Virus record (IMG/VR): IMGVR_UViG_3300020213_001053
Location: 1-22,632 of that record
Origin: a virus
Strand: one strand, 5' to 3'
Length of the DNA: 22,632 bases
This document shows positions 13,877-22,251 of this stretch, piece by piece. Below the pieces are notes generated by a model. The model saw nothing but the letters and a program-made list of their open reading frames with translations. It was not told the origin of the DNA and searched no databases. Both the position numbers and the translations under genes were made by a program. Numbering within the stretch: the stretch's first letter is position 1; each line of letters begins with the position of its first letter.

Positions 13877-16800
13877 AGAGAGATCGGCATCGGCCAAGAA
13901 GCTGGGGCTCACGAGTAAGCTCGATGACATCGATTCCATTCCTGTTCCGGCGCATCAGGCATCTCCAGGGTCCACGAACATACAAGGCGGGGAGATTGAG
14001 CCCCCTTCTATTAAGGTCGTCGAGGATGTTCCCGAGTACCGTCAACCCTCTGGCAGGAATGAATACGATACGCTGGCTAAAGGCGTGGAGCTCGGCAACG
14101 AGTACGACGCACTAGCGGCCGAGGAGAATGAAGTTAAGAAGGGCATCGTTGCCCAATCCATGTATCTCGGCACGGGGAAAGACCCCGACCGTATGGCTAA
14201 GGTCATGGAGCTATCCCGGCAGGTGAACCTCCCCCCCGACGTGGTAGAGAGAAACTTCGATATGGTTTCCCGGAAGCAGAAACTTGCTTCTAATGATTAC
14301 GATTCCTTGGTGGCAAAGACCCCCGCGTTGGCTCAGTGGCTCGCGGAACCAAATAACGCAGCCGTGGCGCACGACGACGTTGAGGGACTGACCAAGATTG
14401 AGCAGGCGGTTCAGGACCATGGGTTTGCCTTTAAGGCTCTGTCCACTTTAAACCAGGGAATAACTCAAGGGGCAGCGGGAATCGCCCGCATTCCCAACCT
14501 TGCCGGAGCCATCGCGTACGCGCCCTATAACGCCTACCAGAAGTATACTGGCGGGCAGCAAACGCAGTATCCCGCAAGTAACCCGGTAGCCGACTACTTG
14601 GACAAGCAGGCATCTGTTTATAGTGGCGCGGTTCCGGAACTGTCCGGGGATGTCGTTAAGGAATTGTCGGAAGGAAACTACGCCCGCGCGGGGAAGGTGG
14701 CGGGCTACCAGGTCATAGGCCAGATCCCGCAGATAGCCGCAGTTATGATGAGCGGCGGGTCGACCAAGGTTCTCGGCGTATTGGGCGGGATTGCTGCCGC
14801 AGATAGGAACAAAGAATTAACAGACCAAGGGGTAGACCCGTCTACCGGCCTCCCGCTCGCCGTCGCCACGGGCGCGGTTGAGGTTGGCACAGAAGCGCTA
14901 GGAACGTTTCGTTTTATCGAGACCATGGGCAAGGCCCTCGTTAAGAAAGCCGGCAAGCAGGGGGCACTGGAAGTCTTTAAATCGATGGGCAAGGTCATGC
15001 TATCGGGCGGGGCGACAGAAGCCACCGAGGAATCGGTAGGGCAGTTTGCCAAATCCATGATGGATTACTCAACGGGTGTCGATCCCGATGCCTTAAAGAA
15101 ACTCCCTAAAGACGTAGCCAACGCGGGGATACTCGGGTTTCTCACGGGCGGCGCCGCCATGGGGCCAGCCGTAACAACGCAAGCCGCCAAGCGGGTAGCG
15201 CAGAATCAGCAGACCACTCTTGCAAAAGAGCTGTACCTGTCGCTAGGCCAGTCCATAGGCGAAACGAAGACCAATAAAAGATTAAAGCCCGCGATGAAGG
15301 AATTCGTTGAGGGCGTGGTTAAGAATGGCCCGGTCGAATTCGTTTACGTTTCCCCGGAAGCCATGCAGACGTACTTCCAGAACCAGGGCGAAAGCCCCGC
15401 TGGAATGCTGAATGAACTCGGAGTGGGCAGCTTGGTGGATGAGGCTCGGGATACGGGCCAGCCCATAAAGATTCCTCTTTCTACTTGGGTTGAGAAGTTT
15501 GTTGATACCGAGCATTACCTTGGTCTTCAGGACGACATTAAGTTCGACCCTAACGGCGAATCGATCAACGAGCGTAAAGCCAATGACGAGCAAGCCAAGA
15601 CGCAATTAGAGGCGACCGACAAGGAAGCGAATCCCGAGGCGGAAGACAAGCCCGACGAATCGGGCAATGCCGTGCGGAAGATTGTCGAGGATCAGCTTAA
15701 AGCCATTGGGAAGGATCCCAAAGAAGCCGCGCTCGTTGGCTCGCAATTCGACAGGCTTGCACTCGTGGACCCCGCCGGACGCACGGCTCTTCAGATCTTT
15801 AAAGGGTATGGCTTGACCATCGGGGATGGATCGCAACCCATGGCGGCAGAGGCGTCTGCGGCGCAGTCACTCTCGCAAGACTACACTAAGCCCGCCGACA
15901 TCGCGCTTGATTACACTCCTAACGGGGTAGAGCTCAACGATTCGCAGAGGAAAGCCGAGGAATCTCTTGGCCGCACTTTAAGCCAGCCAGATGCGGAAGA
16001 AAAATACGCAGCACTGCCCGAGTCGATGGGCGGCAAGTTCTTAGATACAGATGCCGCGCGAAGCCTTTCGCCCGACTACGCCTCCGGTCGCGAGGGTGCC
16101 ATGCTACATACTCAGAGCACGCACGCGCCGGCCGGACAATTCATCTGGAACCTTTATAAAAAGAAATTGAAGGCAGCGCCCACTGGCTCGGTTGTCCTCA
16201 TGGGCGGTGGCGGCGGTAGCGGCAAGTCTACTTTCTACAAGCCCGATAGCCCAATCGTTAAGGCCGTGAAGGCAGCAGATATTGTTTACGACGGAACGGG
16301 CCAACGCTTTGATGATCAAGATAAAAAGATTAAGCTCGCGCTAGATTCTGGTCGTCCCGTAGTGAACGTGTTTATTTACGCTCCGCTAGATGTAGCGGCG
16401 CCTAGAGCCGTTAAACGATTTGATAAGTCTGGGCGCACGATCCCTCCTAAACAATTTGCCGAGGGGCACGTGAATGCTCTAGCAAATTTCCTGTCTCTCG
16501 CTGAGAAATACAAAGGTCAAAAAGGTTTAATATTTAAGGCGTTTGACAACTCCGGCAAGGCTCCCGTCGAGATCAGTCTGGAAAAACTTAATGAACTGCG
16601 TTATGATAAGGATGTATCGGGAGATGATGCCATCAAGGCGCTCCTCCCGAAAGCGGAAGAGGCCCTAAAAGATGTCGAACGAGAAGTCGAACAAACGCGA
16701 AATAAGTCCCGATCTTCTGAAGAAGCACGAGGAGTTCGTCGACGCCTTTACCAAAGCGGGGCTAGCGAACCTACAGGCAGCAGCGGACCGAGCAGCGTCG

Positions 16801-19800
16801 GAAGAAGCAGCGGCCAAGCCCAAAGCGACCAAAGCCAGCCAGCCCTAAAAGAAGCCGCACTCACGGAGGGCTTCTCTCTATTTCAGGACGGGAAGGACGA
16901 GCCGCGGGGCCGAATCAACTTCGGGAAGAACCGCCAGTTCAACATCGAACTCCTCCGTAAGGCCAATAAATCCACCTTCGCCCACGAGATGACCCACTTC
17001 TATGTAGAAGTAATGGCGGATGTCGTGGCGGATGTCGGCAAGATCCCGGAAGCAGACAGAACCGCTGAGCAGCAAAAGTTCATAGCAGATCAAGAACACC
17101 TAATGGAATGGGCCGGCAATACGGGGACGGGGATCTCCGTTGAGGCCCACGAGAAGATCGCAAGAGGGTTTGAGAAGTACCTATATGAAGGTGTTGCCCC
17201 TACTCCGAGACTGAGGGAGATCTTCGCGCGGTTCCGCACCTGGCTACTCCATGTCTATAAGATGTTCGGCCCCAATGCAGAGTTAACCCCCGAAGTGCGG
17301 GATATCATGGACCGCTGGGTGGCCTCTGACGCCGAGCTGGAATCGGCTCGTCACGAGCAGAATCAATCCCCACTCTTCTCTGATCCTAAATTCCAGGGGA
17401 TGAGCGTAGAGAAAACGAAAGCCTACCTGCGGGCAGCGGAAGAGGCCAAAGAGTACGCCACGACAGAGATCAACAAGAAGCTCCTGGCCCACCATGAAAA
17501 GGTGAGATCAGAGGAATGGGCCAGCGAGAAAGCACTGCTGCTCCCCGAGATTGACGCGCAGGTAAGCGCACAGCCCATCTATATGGCCATTGAATCCCTC
17601 CGCACGGGAACAATGGCGGATGGCTCCCCCTTGAAACTATCCGCTGCGTCTGTCGCAGAGTTCGGGAAAGACGTAGGCAAGGGATTCCCTAAGGGCGTGG
17701 TTGCCACTAAGAAGAGCGGAGCGGGGCTAGGCGTTGCGGTGGCGGCGGAACTCCTAGGATTCGATTCGGCCAATGACTTAATCACAGATCTCACGAATGC
17801 CGAAGATAAGGTAAAGCTAATAGACCGCATGGCCGAGGAAGAAATGGCTCGCCGGTTCCCGGATCTCTTGACGGACGGAACCCTGCCGCAAGAAGTAATG
17901 GAAGTCGTTCATAACCAATCCCGCGCCAAGATGCTGCGGATGGAACTAGAGCACCTGGCATCCAATAACATGCCCGTGCTCAAGGAAGCCATTCGCCGGG
18001 TGGCCCGCCGTGTTCCGACCGAAAGAGCAGTAAGGGAACAGGCCCAAAGAATCATCGGCGGGAAATCCATTAAAGAGATTTCTCCCTATTCCTACCAGAG
18101 ATCGGAAGCAAGATCAGCTAAAGAAGCCGGGATACTCCTCGCTAAAGGAGATATCGATGGGGCGTTTCAAGCCAAGCAAAGGGAACTCTTAAGCCACGAG
18201 TTGTTTCTTGCCGCTACCCAGGCGAAAGAGAACTTCGATAAAACTCTAGAGAAGTTCAAGAAGATTTCCAAGGCCGACGAGAAGCTCGCCAAGACCCGCG
18301 ACATGGATCTGGTTAACGCAGCCAGGGGAATCCTCGCGCAGTTTGGGGTAGGGAAAACGGACGGGACGGTTGAGCAAAGCCTAAAGCAGATCAAGGCCTA
18401 TGACCCGGAAACCTACGCGGCCATCTCTGCATTGGTAGAGGACGCTACGCAGAACGTAGGCCCCATTGACCAAATCTCCTATGACGATTTCGTGGCACTC
18501 AGTGATTCCGTCAACGCCATATGGGACATCTCCCGCTCTATTAAACAAGTAGAGATCGATGGCAATCGCATGGATCTGGAAGAGATTCTCGATATCGGTA
18601 AAGAGAGAATCAAGGAGCTCGCTGGTAGCGGTCCTACCCCTGGAACCAATCAAGCCATCTCGGATGAAGAAAAACGTTCCCTGGGATTAAGGAGCCTCGT
18701 AAGCATGGCCTCAAGGGTCGAGCACTGGGGCTACGCCATGGATAAGGGGAACATCAACGGGTTCTTTACCAAGTACTTAATCCGTCCCATTCTGCAAGGG
18801 ACCACGCAATACCGCTTGAAGCGGATCGATACCATGAAGGCGCTCGCCGAGATTGTTCGGGGGATTGAGATCCTCAACGACAAGCAGGTAATCGACGCCA
18901 CGGAACTCGGTTACAAATTCACGAAACCTGAATTAATCATGGCCATCCTGCATTCCGGAAACGATAGCAACCTTAGAAAACTACTCGACGGTAGACGCTG
19001 GGGAGAGATCGAGGACGGGGAACTCGACCGCTCCAGCTGGGACGCCTTCACCGCTAGAGCCTATGCGGAGGGGATCATCACCAAGTCCGATATGGACGCT
19101 GCCCAAGCGATCTGGGATTTAAACGAGAAGTTAAAACCAGACGCGCAAAAAGCCCATAAGGATATGTTTGGATACTACTTCAATGAGATCACGGCAGATC
19201 CCATTATCACTCCGTGGGGCGAGTACCGCGGCGGGTACATGCCTGCACTTGCCGATCACCATCTGTCGGTGGATTCAAGCATCAGGGAAGGCCAGAGTTC
19301 CATAGAGGAAAGCCCCGCGCAGATGTTCCCGACTACGGGAAGGGGATTCACGAAATCCCGCCAGGAGAGATACACCACTCCTTTATCTCTCGACTTCTCG
19401 AAACTAAAGAACCATGTCGATAAGGTTCTGAAGTTCTCCCATATTGAACCCCGGATTAAGGACGCCACCAAGATCCTCAACAACCGCGGATTCCGTTCCG
19501 AGATCAACCGCTATGACAATGGCGTGGTGAATAATCTTTTGATGCCGTGGCTAAAGCGTGCGGCCACACAGAAAGCATCCGCTCCGGGAGGTAGCAAAGA
19601 GTGGGATAGGATCACTAGCGTTCTCCGTAAAAGCACTTCAATTCAGTTCATGGTTTTGAACGTGACTAACGCCATTCAGAACACGACTTCCATCCTGCCG
19701 TCCATGGTGCGGGTCGGTCCCACTCATTTAGCGGGATCGATGAAGCGGTATGTGTTTTCTCCCAAACGGTACGCCGAGACAGTCATAGAAACGTCTGATT

Positions 19801-20702
19801 ACATGAAGTCCAGGATGGGAGAAAATACACAGGAGATCGTTAAGGACATAGACGATTTCACGCTTAACCCCTCGAAATTCTCTGAGCTAAAAGATTCCGC
19901 CATTCATCACGGATACGCACTAGACCGCATGACGAACGGAATGATGGAGGTTGTTATATGGGGAGCGGCTTTCGATCAGCACATGAGCGAGACGCGGAAC
20001 CACGCGGAATCGGTGCAGTTCGCAGACGCGACCGTAAGGCAATCTGTAGCGGGGATGAACCCCGAGGACATTTCAAGGTTTGAAGCTGGTACTCCCTTTG
20101 TTCGGCTCTTCACTATGTTCTCCACGTTCTTTAATACCCAGGCCAACCTACTTAAGGCTGAACTCGCCATTGCTAAAGAAGAGGGCGGAGTTAGTGGTGC
20201 GGCTCGCGCGGCCAGGGCCGGCGCACTAATTGTCATGTTACCTGCTATCGCGAGCGCCCTCATTTACCGACTTATGAGCGGCAAGGGATTAGATGAGGAT
20301 GATGACGGGGAGTACTTCGACGACTTCCTTGATATCGTTTTTGGCTCCCCCTTCCGGTACATGATCGCCATGGCTCCGGGCGGATCGATTGTAAATTTAG
20401 TGGTGAACCGTTTTAACGATAAACCCTTTGACGATAAGCTCAACCTCTCCCCCGCGTTCTCTGGACTAGAAAAGGCAGCTGGCGCAGTGCCGTCCATTTA
20501 CAGCGCAGTGGCCGAGGGCGGCAGCGCATCCAAAGCATTGCGCGAGGGATTGGTCGCCCTAGGATTGGCAACCGGTTTACCGCTCGCTCCCATAGGAAAA
20601 CCCCTCGGGTACATCGCGGATGTGGAAAGTAGAAAGGCCAAACCCACTGGTCCCATCGACTATTCACGCGGCCTCATTACAGGACAACCTGGGAAAAAAT
20701 AA
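13860..20702 (+). CDS. Giant ejection protein (gp16-like, polyvalent) with zeta-toxin-like and zincin modules
   Basis: The 2280 residues start at GTG 13860 behind GGGGG at 13850-13854. Order of parts: a leader with three NxYDxL repeats (67, 80, 145); Gly/Ala-rich hydrophobic segments near 200-215, 286-315 and 419-440; a polyvalent-type region (about 490-565, FVYVSPEAMQTYF and IPLSTWVEKF); a zeta-like kinase (about 716-940, P-loop 782-791, K789, D811, R853, R859); an S/G/Q-rich linker (940-1000); a zincin with HEMTH at 1042-1046 and E1105 as possible third ligand; a long helical middle; and a C-terminal polyvalent region with one membrane helix (about 2118-2140) and a GPIDYSRGLITG end. It is the third ejection gene, where T7 has gp16. 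I see no transglycosylase motif. Virion location is inferred from gene order. Confidence 0.9.
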   Translation: MPIVPEERSASAKKLGLTSKLDDIDSIPVPAHQASPGSTNIQGGEIEPPSIKVVEDVPEYRQPSGRNEYDTLAKGVELGNEYDALAAEENEVKKGIVAQSMYLGTGKDPDRMAKVMELSRQVNLPPDVVERNFDMVSRKQKLASNDYDSLVAKTPALAQWLAEPNNAAVAHDDVEGLTKIEQAVQDHGFAFKALSTLNQGITQGAAGIARIPNLAGAIAYAPYNAYQKYTGGQQTQYPASNPVADYLDKQASVYSGAVPELSGDVVKELSEGNYARAGKVAGYQVIGQIPQIAAVMMSGGSTKVLGVLGGIAAADRNKELTDQGVDPSTGLPLAVATGAVEVGTEALGTFRFIETMGKALVKKAGKQGALEVFKSMGKVMLSGGATEATEESVGQFAKSMMDYSTGVDPDALKKLPKDVANAGILGFLTGGAAMGPAVTTQAAKRVAQNQQTTLAKELYLSLGQSIGETKTNKRLKPAMKEFVEGVVKNGPVEFVYVSPEAMQTYFQNQGESPAGMLNELGVGSLVDEARDTGQPIKIPLSTWVEKFVDTEHYLGLQDDIKFDPNGESINERKANDEQAKTQLEATDKEANPEAEDKPDESGNAVRKIVEDQLKAIGKDPKEAALVGSQFDRLALVDPAGRTALQIFKGYGLTIGDGSQPMAAEASAAQSLSQDYTKPADIALDYTPNGVELNDSQRKAEESLGRTLSQPDAEEKYAALPESMGGKFLDTDAARSLSPDYASGREGAMLHTQSTHAPAGQFIWNLYKKKLKAAPTGSVVLMGGGGGSGKSTFYKPDSPIVKAVKAADIVYDGTGQRFDDQDKKIKLALDSGRPVVNVFIYAPLDVAAPRAVKRFDKSGRTIPPKQFAEGHVNALANFLSLAEKYKGQKGLIFKAFDNSGKAPVEISLEKLNELRYDKDVSGDDAIKALLPKAEEALKDVEREVEQTRNKSRSSEEARGVRRRLYQSGASEPTGSSGPSSVGRSSGQAQSDQSQPALKEAALTEGFSLFQDGKDEPRGRINFGKNRQFNIELLRKANKSTFAHEMTHFYVEVMADVVADVGKIPEADRTAEQQKFIADQEHLMEWAGNTGTGISVEAHEKIARGFEKYLYEGVAPTPRLREIFARFRTWLLHVYKMFGPNAELTPEVRDIMDRWVASDAELESARHEQNQSPLFSDPKFQGMSVEKTKAYLRAAEEAKEYATTEINKKLLAHHEKVRSEEWASEKALLLPEIDAQVSAQPIYMAIESLRTGTMADGSPLKLSAASVAEFGKDVGKGFPKGVVATKKSGAGLGVAVAAELLGFDSANDLITDLTNAEDKVKLIDRMAEEEMARRFPDLLTDGTLPQEVMEVVHNQSRAKMLRMELEHLASNNMPVLKEAIRRVARRVPTERAVREQAQRIIGGKSIKEISPYSYQRSEARSAKEAGILLAKGDIDGAFQAKQRELLSHELFLAATQAKENFDKTLEKFKKISKADEKLAKTRDMDLVNAARGILAQFGVGKTDGTVEQSLKQIKAYDPETYAAISALVEDATQNVGPIDQISYDDFVALSDSVNAIWDISRSIKQVEIDGNRMDLEEILDIGKERIKELAGSGPTPGTNQAISDEEKRSLGLRSLVSMASRVEHWGYAMDKGNINGFFTKYLIRPILQGTTQYRLKRIDTMKALAEIVRGIEILNDKQVIDATELGYKFTKPELIMAILHSGNDSNLRKLLDGRRWGEIEDGELDRSSWDAFTARAYAEGIITKSDMDAAQAIWDLNEKLKPDAQKAHKDMFGYYFNEITADPIITPWGEYRGGYMPALADHHLSVDSSIREGQSSIEESPAQMFPTTGRGFTKSRQERYTTPLSLDFSKLKNHVDKVLKFSHIEPRIKDATKILNNRGFRSEINRYDNGVVNNLLMPWLKRAATQKASAPGGSKEWDRITSVLRKSTSIQFMVLNVTNAIQNTTSILPSMVRVGPTHLAGSMKRYVFSPKRYAETVIETSDYMKSRMGENTQEIVKDIDDFTLNPSKFSELKDSAIHHGYALDRMTNGMMEVVIWGAAFDQHMSETRNHAESVQFADATVRQSVAGMNPEDISRFEAGTPFVRLFTMFSTFFNTQANLLKAELAIAKEEGGVSGAARAARAGALIVMLPAIASALIYRLMSGKGLDEDDDGEYFDDFLDIVFGSPFRYMIAMAPGGSIVNLVVNRFNDKPFDDKLNLSPAFSGLEKAAGAVPSIYSAVAEGGSASKALREGLVALGLATGLPLAPIGKPLGYIADVESRKAKPTGPIDYSRGLITGQPGKK
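16005..16679 (+). other. Zeta-toxin-like kinase module inside the giant ejection protein
   Basis: The segment begins YAALPESMGGKFLDTDAARSLSPDY (shown here as residues 716 onward), the same opening used by free-standing proteobacterial zeta-type proteins. It continues with a HAPAGQFIWNLYKKKL helix, VVLMGGGGGSGKSTF (P-loop 782-791), IVYDGTGQ (D811) and RFDKSGRTIPP (R853, R859). Zeta toxins phosphorylate UDP-N-acetylglucosamine and stop cell-wall synthesis; some relatives use other nucleotide sugars. Lysine, aspartate and two arginines expected for catalysis are present, so it looks intact. Several rows here (16321, 16501, 16561) count 38-43% GC, against 50-65% in the flanking rows I counted, which hints at acquisition. 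Activity is not shown. Confidence 0.8.
16672..16848 (+). CDS. Nested 58-residue ORF overlapping the zeta/zincin linker
   Basis: In another frame from the giant gene, ATG 16672 to TAA 16846-16848 gives 58 codons, with GGAAGAGG at 16655-16662 nine bases upstream. The product begins MSNEKSNKREISPDLLKKH and continues EEFVDAFTKAGLANLQAAAD, then ends in an AEEAAAKPKATKAS-like tail. It reads as a charged helical protein. By contrast, the giant frame over the same bases is low-complexity S/G/Q/R with five CGA codons and about ten AGC codons, as if shaped by the other frame. It may be a real overprinted gene, a relic of a small gene that accompanied a free-standing zeta gene, or a chance ORF. It is too short for many gene finders. 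No family recognised. Confidence 0.4.
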   Translation: MSNEKSNKREISPDLLKKHEEFVDAFTKAGLANLQAAADRAASEEAAAKPKATKASQP

Positions 20703-20722
20703 TTATGTTTATTACGCATAGT
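20702..20722 (+). promoter_or_regulatory. Recurrent dyad element, copy 2
   Basis: This copy matches the element at 2187-2207 at 17 of 21 positions: ATTATG, one different base, TTAT, two different bases, CGCATA, then one mismatch and a T. Its halves (ATTATGT and GCATAGT) still pair, with two G-T pairs, around a 7-base spacer. It starts on the last base of the giant gene's stop and ends 26 bases before the tail-fibre ATG, leaving room for AAGGGG at 20734-20739. A TACAAT at 20726-20731 could act as a -10 box. Confidence 0.5.
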
Positions 20723-20748
20723 GTTTACAATAGAAGGGGAATACACCT

Positions 20749-22248
20749 ATGACTTTGCCGGTTTCTACCAGACGAAACGACTATACGGGGACCGCGCTCC
20801 TCCACGTCTACGCCTATGGCTGGAAGATCTTCAATCAAGCCGACATCAAGGTAATCGTTGCTGACACGAACGGAGTGGAAGCCACTCTAACGATCACCAC
20901 GGACTATACAGTTTCCGGAGCAGGGGAAGCCTCTGGCGGAAACATTACTCTCGTTAACGCAAGTCAGGCGTGGCTAACTGCGGGTGAATTAAAAACCGGC
21001 TACCGCCTTACGCTTCTCGGAAATAAAACGTACCTCCAAGAACTCAGCATTCGCAATGGTGGCCCTTACTTCCCGAATCGCGTAGAGGATCAGCTGGATA
21101 AGCTGGCTGTACAGGTCCAGCAGATAAATGAAAAATCCAAGCGTTCTATAAAGTTCGTCGAGACTTCCACAAATACAGACGTAAGTATTCCCTCCTTAGT
21201 GGCCCTCTCCGTTCCCATGGTGAACACCGGCGCGACGAGTTTCGAGTGGATCACTCGCGCCAGCCTTATTGGAGCAACGGGAGCTACGGGAGCTACGGGA
21301 GCCACTGGCGCGACCGGGCCCACGGGTGCCGCGGGAGCTGCGGGTGCCGCGGGAGCAACGGGAGCTGCGGGAGCAACGGGAGCTGCGGGTGCGGGTGCCT
21401 CGGACGGAGACAAGGGAGATATTACTGTCTCCAGCTCCAGCACCGTCTGGACCATTGATAACGACGTCGTGACATACGCTAAGATGCAGAACGTCTCGGC
21501 GACGGATACGCTTCTTGGCCGGTCCACAGCTGGCGCGGGCGACGTTGAAGAGATTGCCTGTACCGCAGCGGGGAGGGCGCTGCTTGATGACGCGGCGTCA
21601 TCGAACCAGAGGGCAACGCTCGGATCGACTTCCGTTGGGGATGCGGTTTTTATCGCCGCGAACACCGCTGCCGCAAGAACCGCGATTGGTGCCGTAATTG
21701 GCACGGACGTTCAAGCTTACGATGCGGAGCTTGCCGCCATCGCTGGACTAACGAGCGCTGCGGATAAGGGCATTCAATTTACCGGGACTGGAACGGCGGC
21801 TGTGTTTGACCTCACTACAGCAGGGAAAGCGCTTCTGGATGACGCTTCTGCGTCGGCGCAGAGGACTACCCTTGGTTTAGCTATCGGCACGGACGTTCAA
21901 GCCTACGATGCTCAATTGTCCTCCCTCATTCGCCAGAATTCTCAGAGTGCAGCGTACACCACGGTACTGGCGGATGGAGGCAAACACCTTCTCCATCCTT
22001 CAGCAGACACCACTGCCCGTACTTTTACGATCGATAGCAACGCAAACGTGGCCTACCCAATCGGCACTGCGATTACCGTCGTGAATCAGAACGGTGCCGG
22101 AGTAATTACCATTGCCATCACATCAGACACGATGCGCCTCGCTGGGGCAGGCACCACAGGAAGCCGAAGCCTTGCGGCAAACGGCGTGGCCACGGCCTTA
22201 AAGATCACTAGTACGGAATGGATAATCTCGGGCACTGGAGTTACTTAA
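20749..22248 (+). CDS. Tail fibre protein with T7 gp17-like N-terminus and collagen-like stretch
   Basis: The 499 residues open [28 protein letters not shown], then [29 protein letters not shown] near 117-145, the pattern of the T7 fibre N-terminal domain that attaches to the tail. A collagen-like run of 13 G-x-y triplets spans residues 175-213. The C-terminal half has two copies of an LLDDA...QR-TLG unit (278 and 362 onward) and two of GTDVQAYDA, common in phage fibres. No chaperone domain or receptor-binding head is recognisable, so receptor recognition may lie in the downstream glycine-rich protein. AAGGGG ends nine bases before the ATG. The gene follows the recurrent dyad and may start its own transcript. 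Confidence 0.9.
   Translation: MTLPVSTRRNDYTGTALLHVYAYGWKIFNQADIKVIVADTNGVEATLTITTDYTVSGAGEASGGNITLVNASQAWLTAGELKTGYRLTLLGNKTYLQELSIRNGGPYFPNRVEDQLDKLAVQVQQINEKSKRSIKFVETSTNTDVSIPSLVALSVPMVNTGATSFEWITRASLIGATGATGATGATGATGPTGAAGAAGAAGATGAAGATGAAGAGASDGDKGDITVSSSSTVWTIDNDVVTYAKMQNVSATDTLLGRSTAGAGDVEEIACTAAGRALLDDAASSNQRATLGSTSVGDAVFIAANTAAARTAIGAVIGTDVQAYDAELAAIAGLTSAADKGIQFTGTGTAAVFDLTTAGKALLDDASASAQRTTLGLAIGTDVQAYDAQLSSLIRQNSQSAAYTTVLADGGKHLLHPSADTTARTFTIDSNANVAYPIGTAITVVNQNGAGVITIAITSDTMRLAGAGTTGSRSLAANGVATALKITSTEWIISGTGVT
21271..21387 (+). repeat. Collagen-like triplet repeat region
   Basis: Thirteen consecutive 9-base units encode G-A-T, G-P-T or G-A-A triplets (residues 175-213 of the fibre). 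The 9-base units differ at silent positions, so the repeat is stronger in protein than in DNA. In phage fibres such stretches form a trimeric collagen-like stalk. Copy-number change by slippage or recombination is plausible here. Confidence 0.85.
21700..21725 (+). repeat. Direct repeat in tail fibre, first copy
   Basis: GGCACGGACGTTCAAGC followed by TTACGATGC encodes GTDVQAYDA. It matches 21886-21911 at 25 of 26 bases. The near-identity at silent positions points to recent duplication or gene conversion within the fibre gene. Confidence 0.8.
21886..21911 (+). repeat. Direct repeat in tail fibre, second copy
   Basis: Second copy of the 26-base unit at 21700-21725, with one silent T to C change. 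Recombination between the two would delete 186 bases, a multiple of three, so the frame would be kept. Confidence 0.8.
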
Positions 22249-22251
22249 GCC

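Noticed and set aside
21090-21704. 204-codon open frame on the - strand, Ala/Pro/Val repeat
   Set aside because: Mirror of the collagen-like repeat in the fibre gene. The APV repeat is the reverse complement of G-A-T/G-A-A codons.
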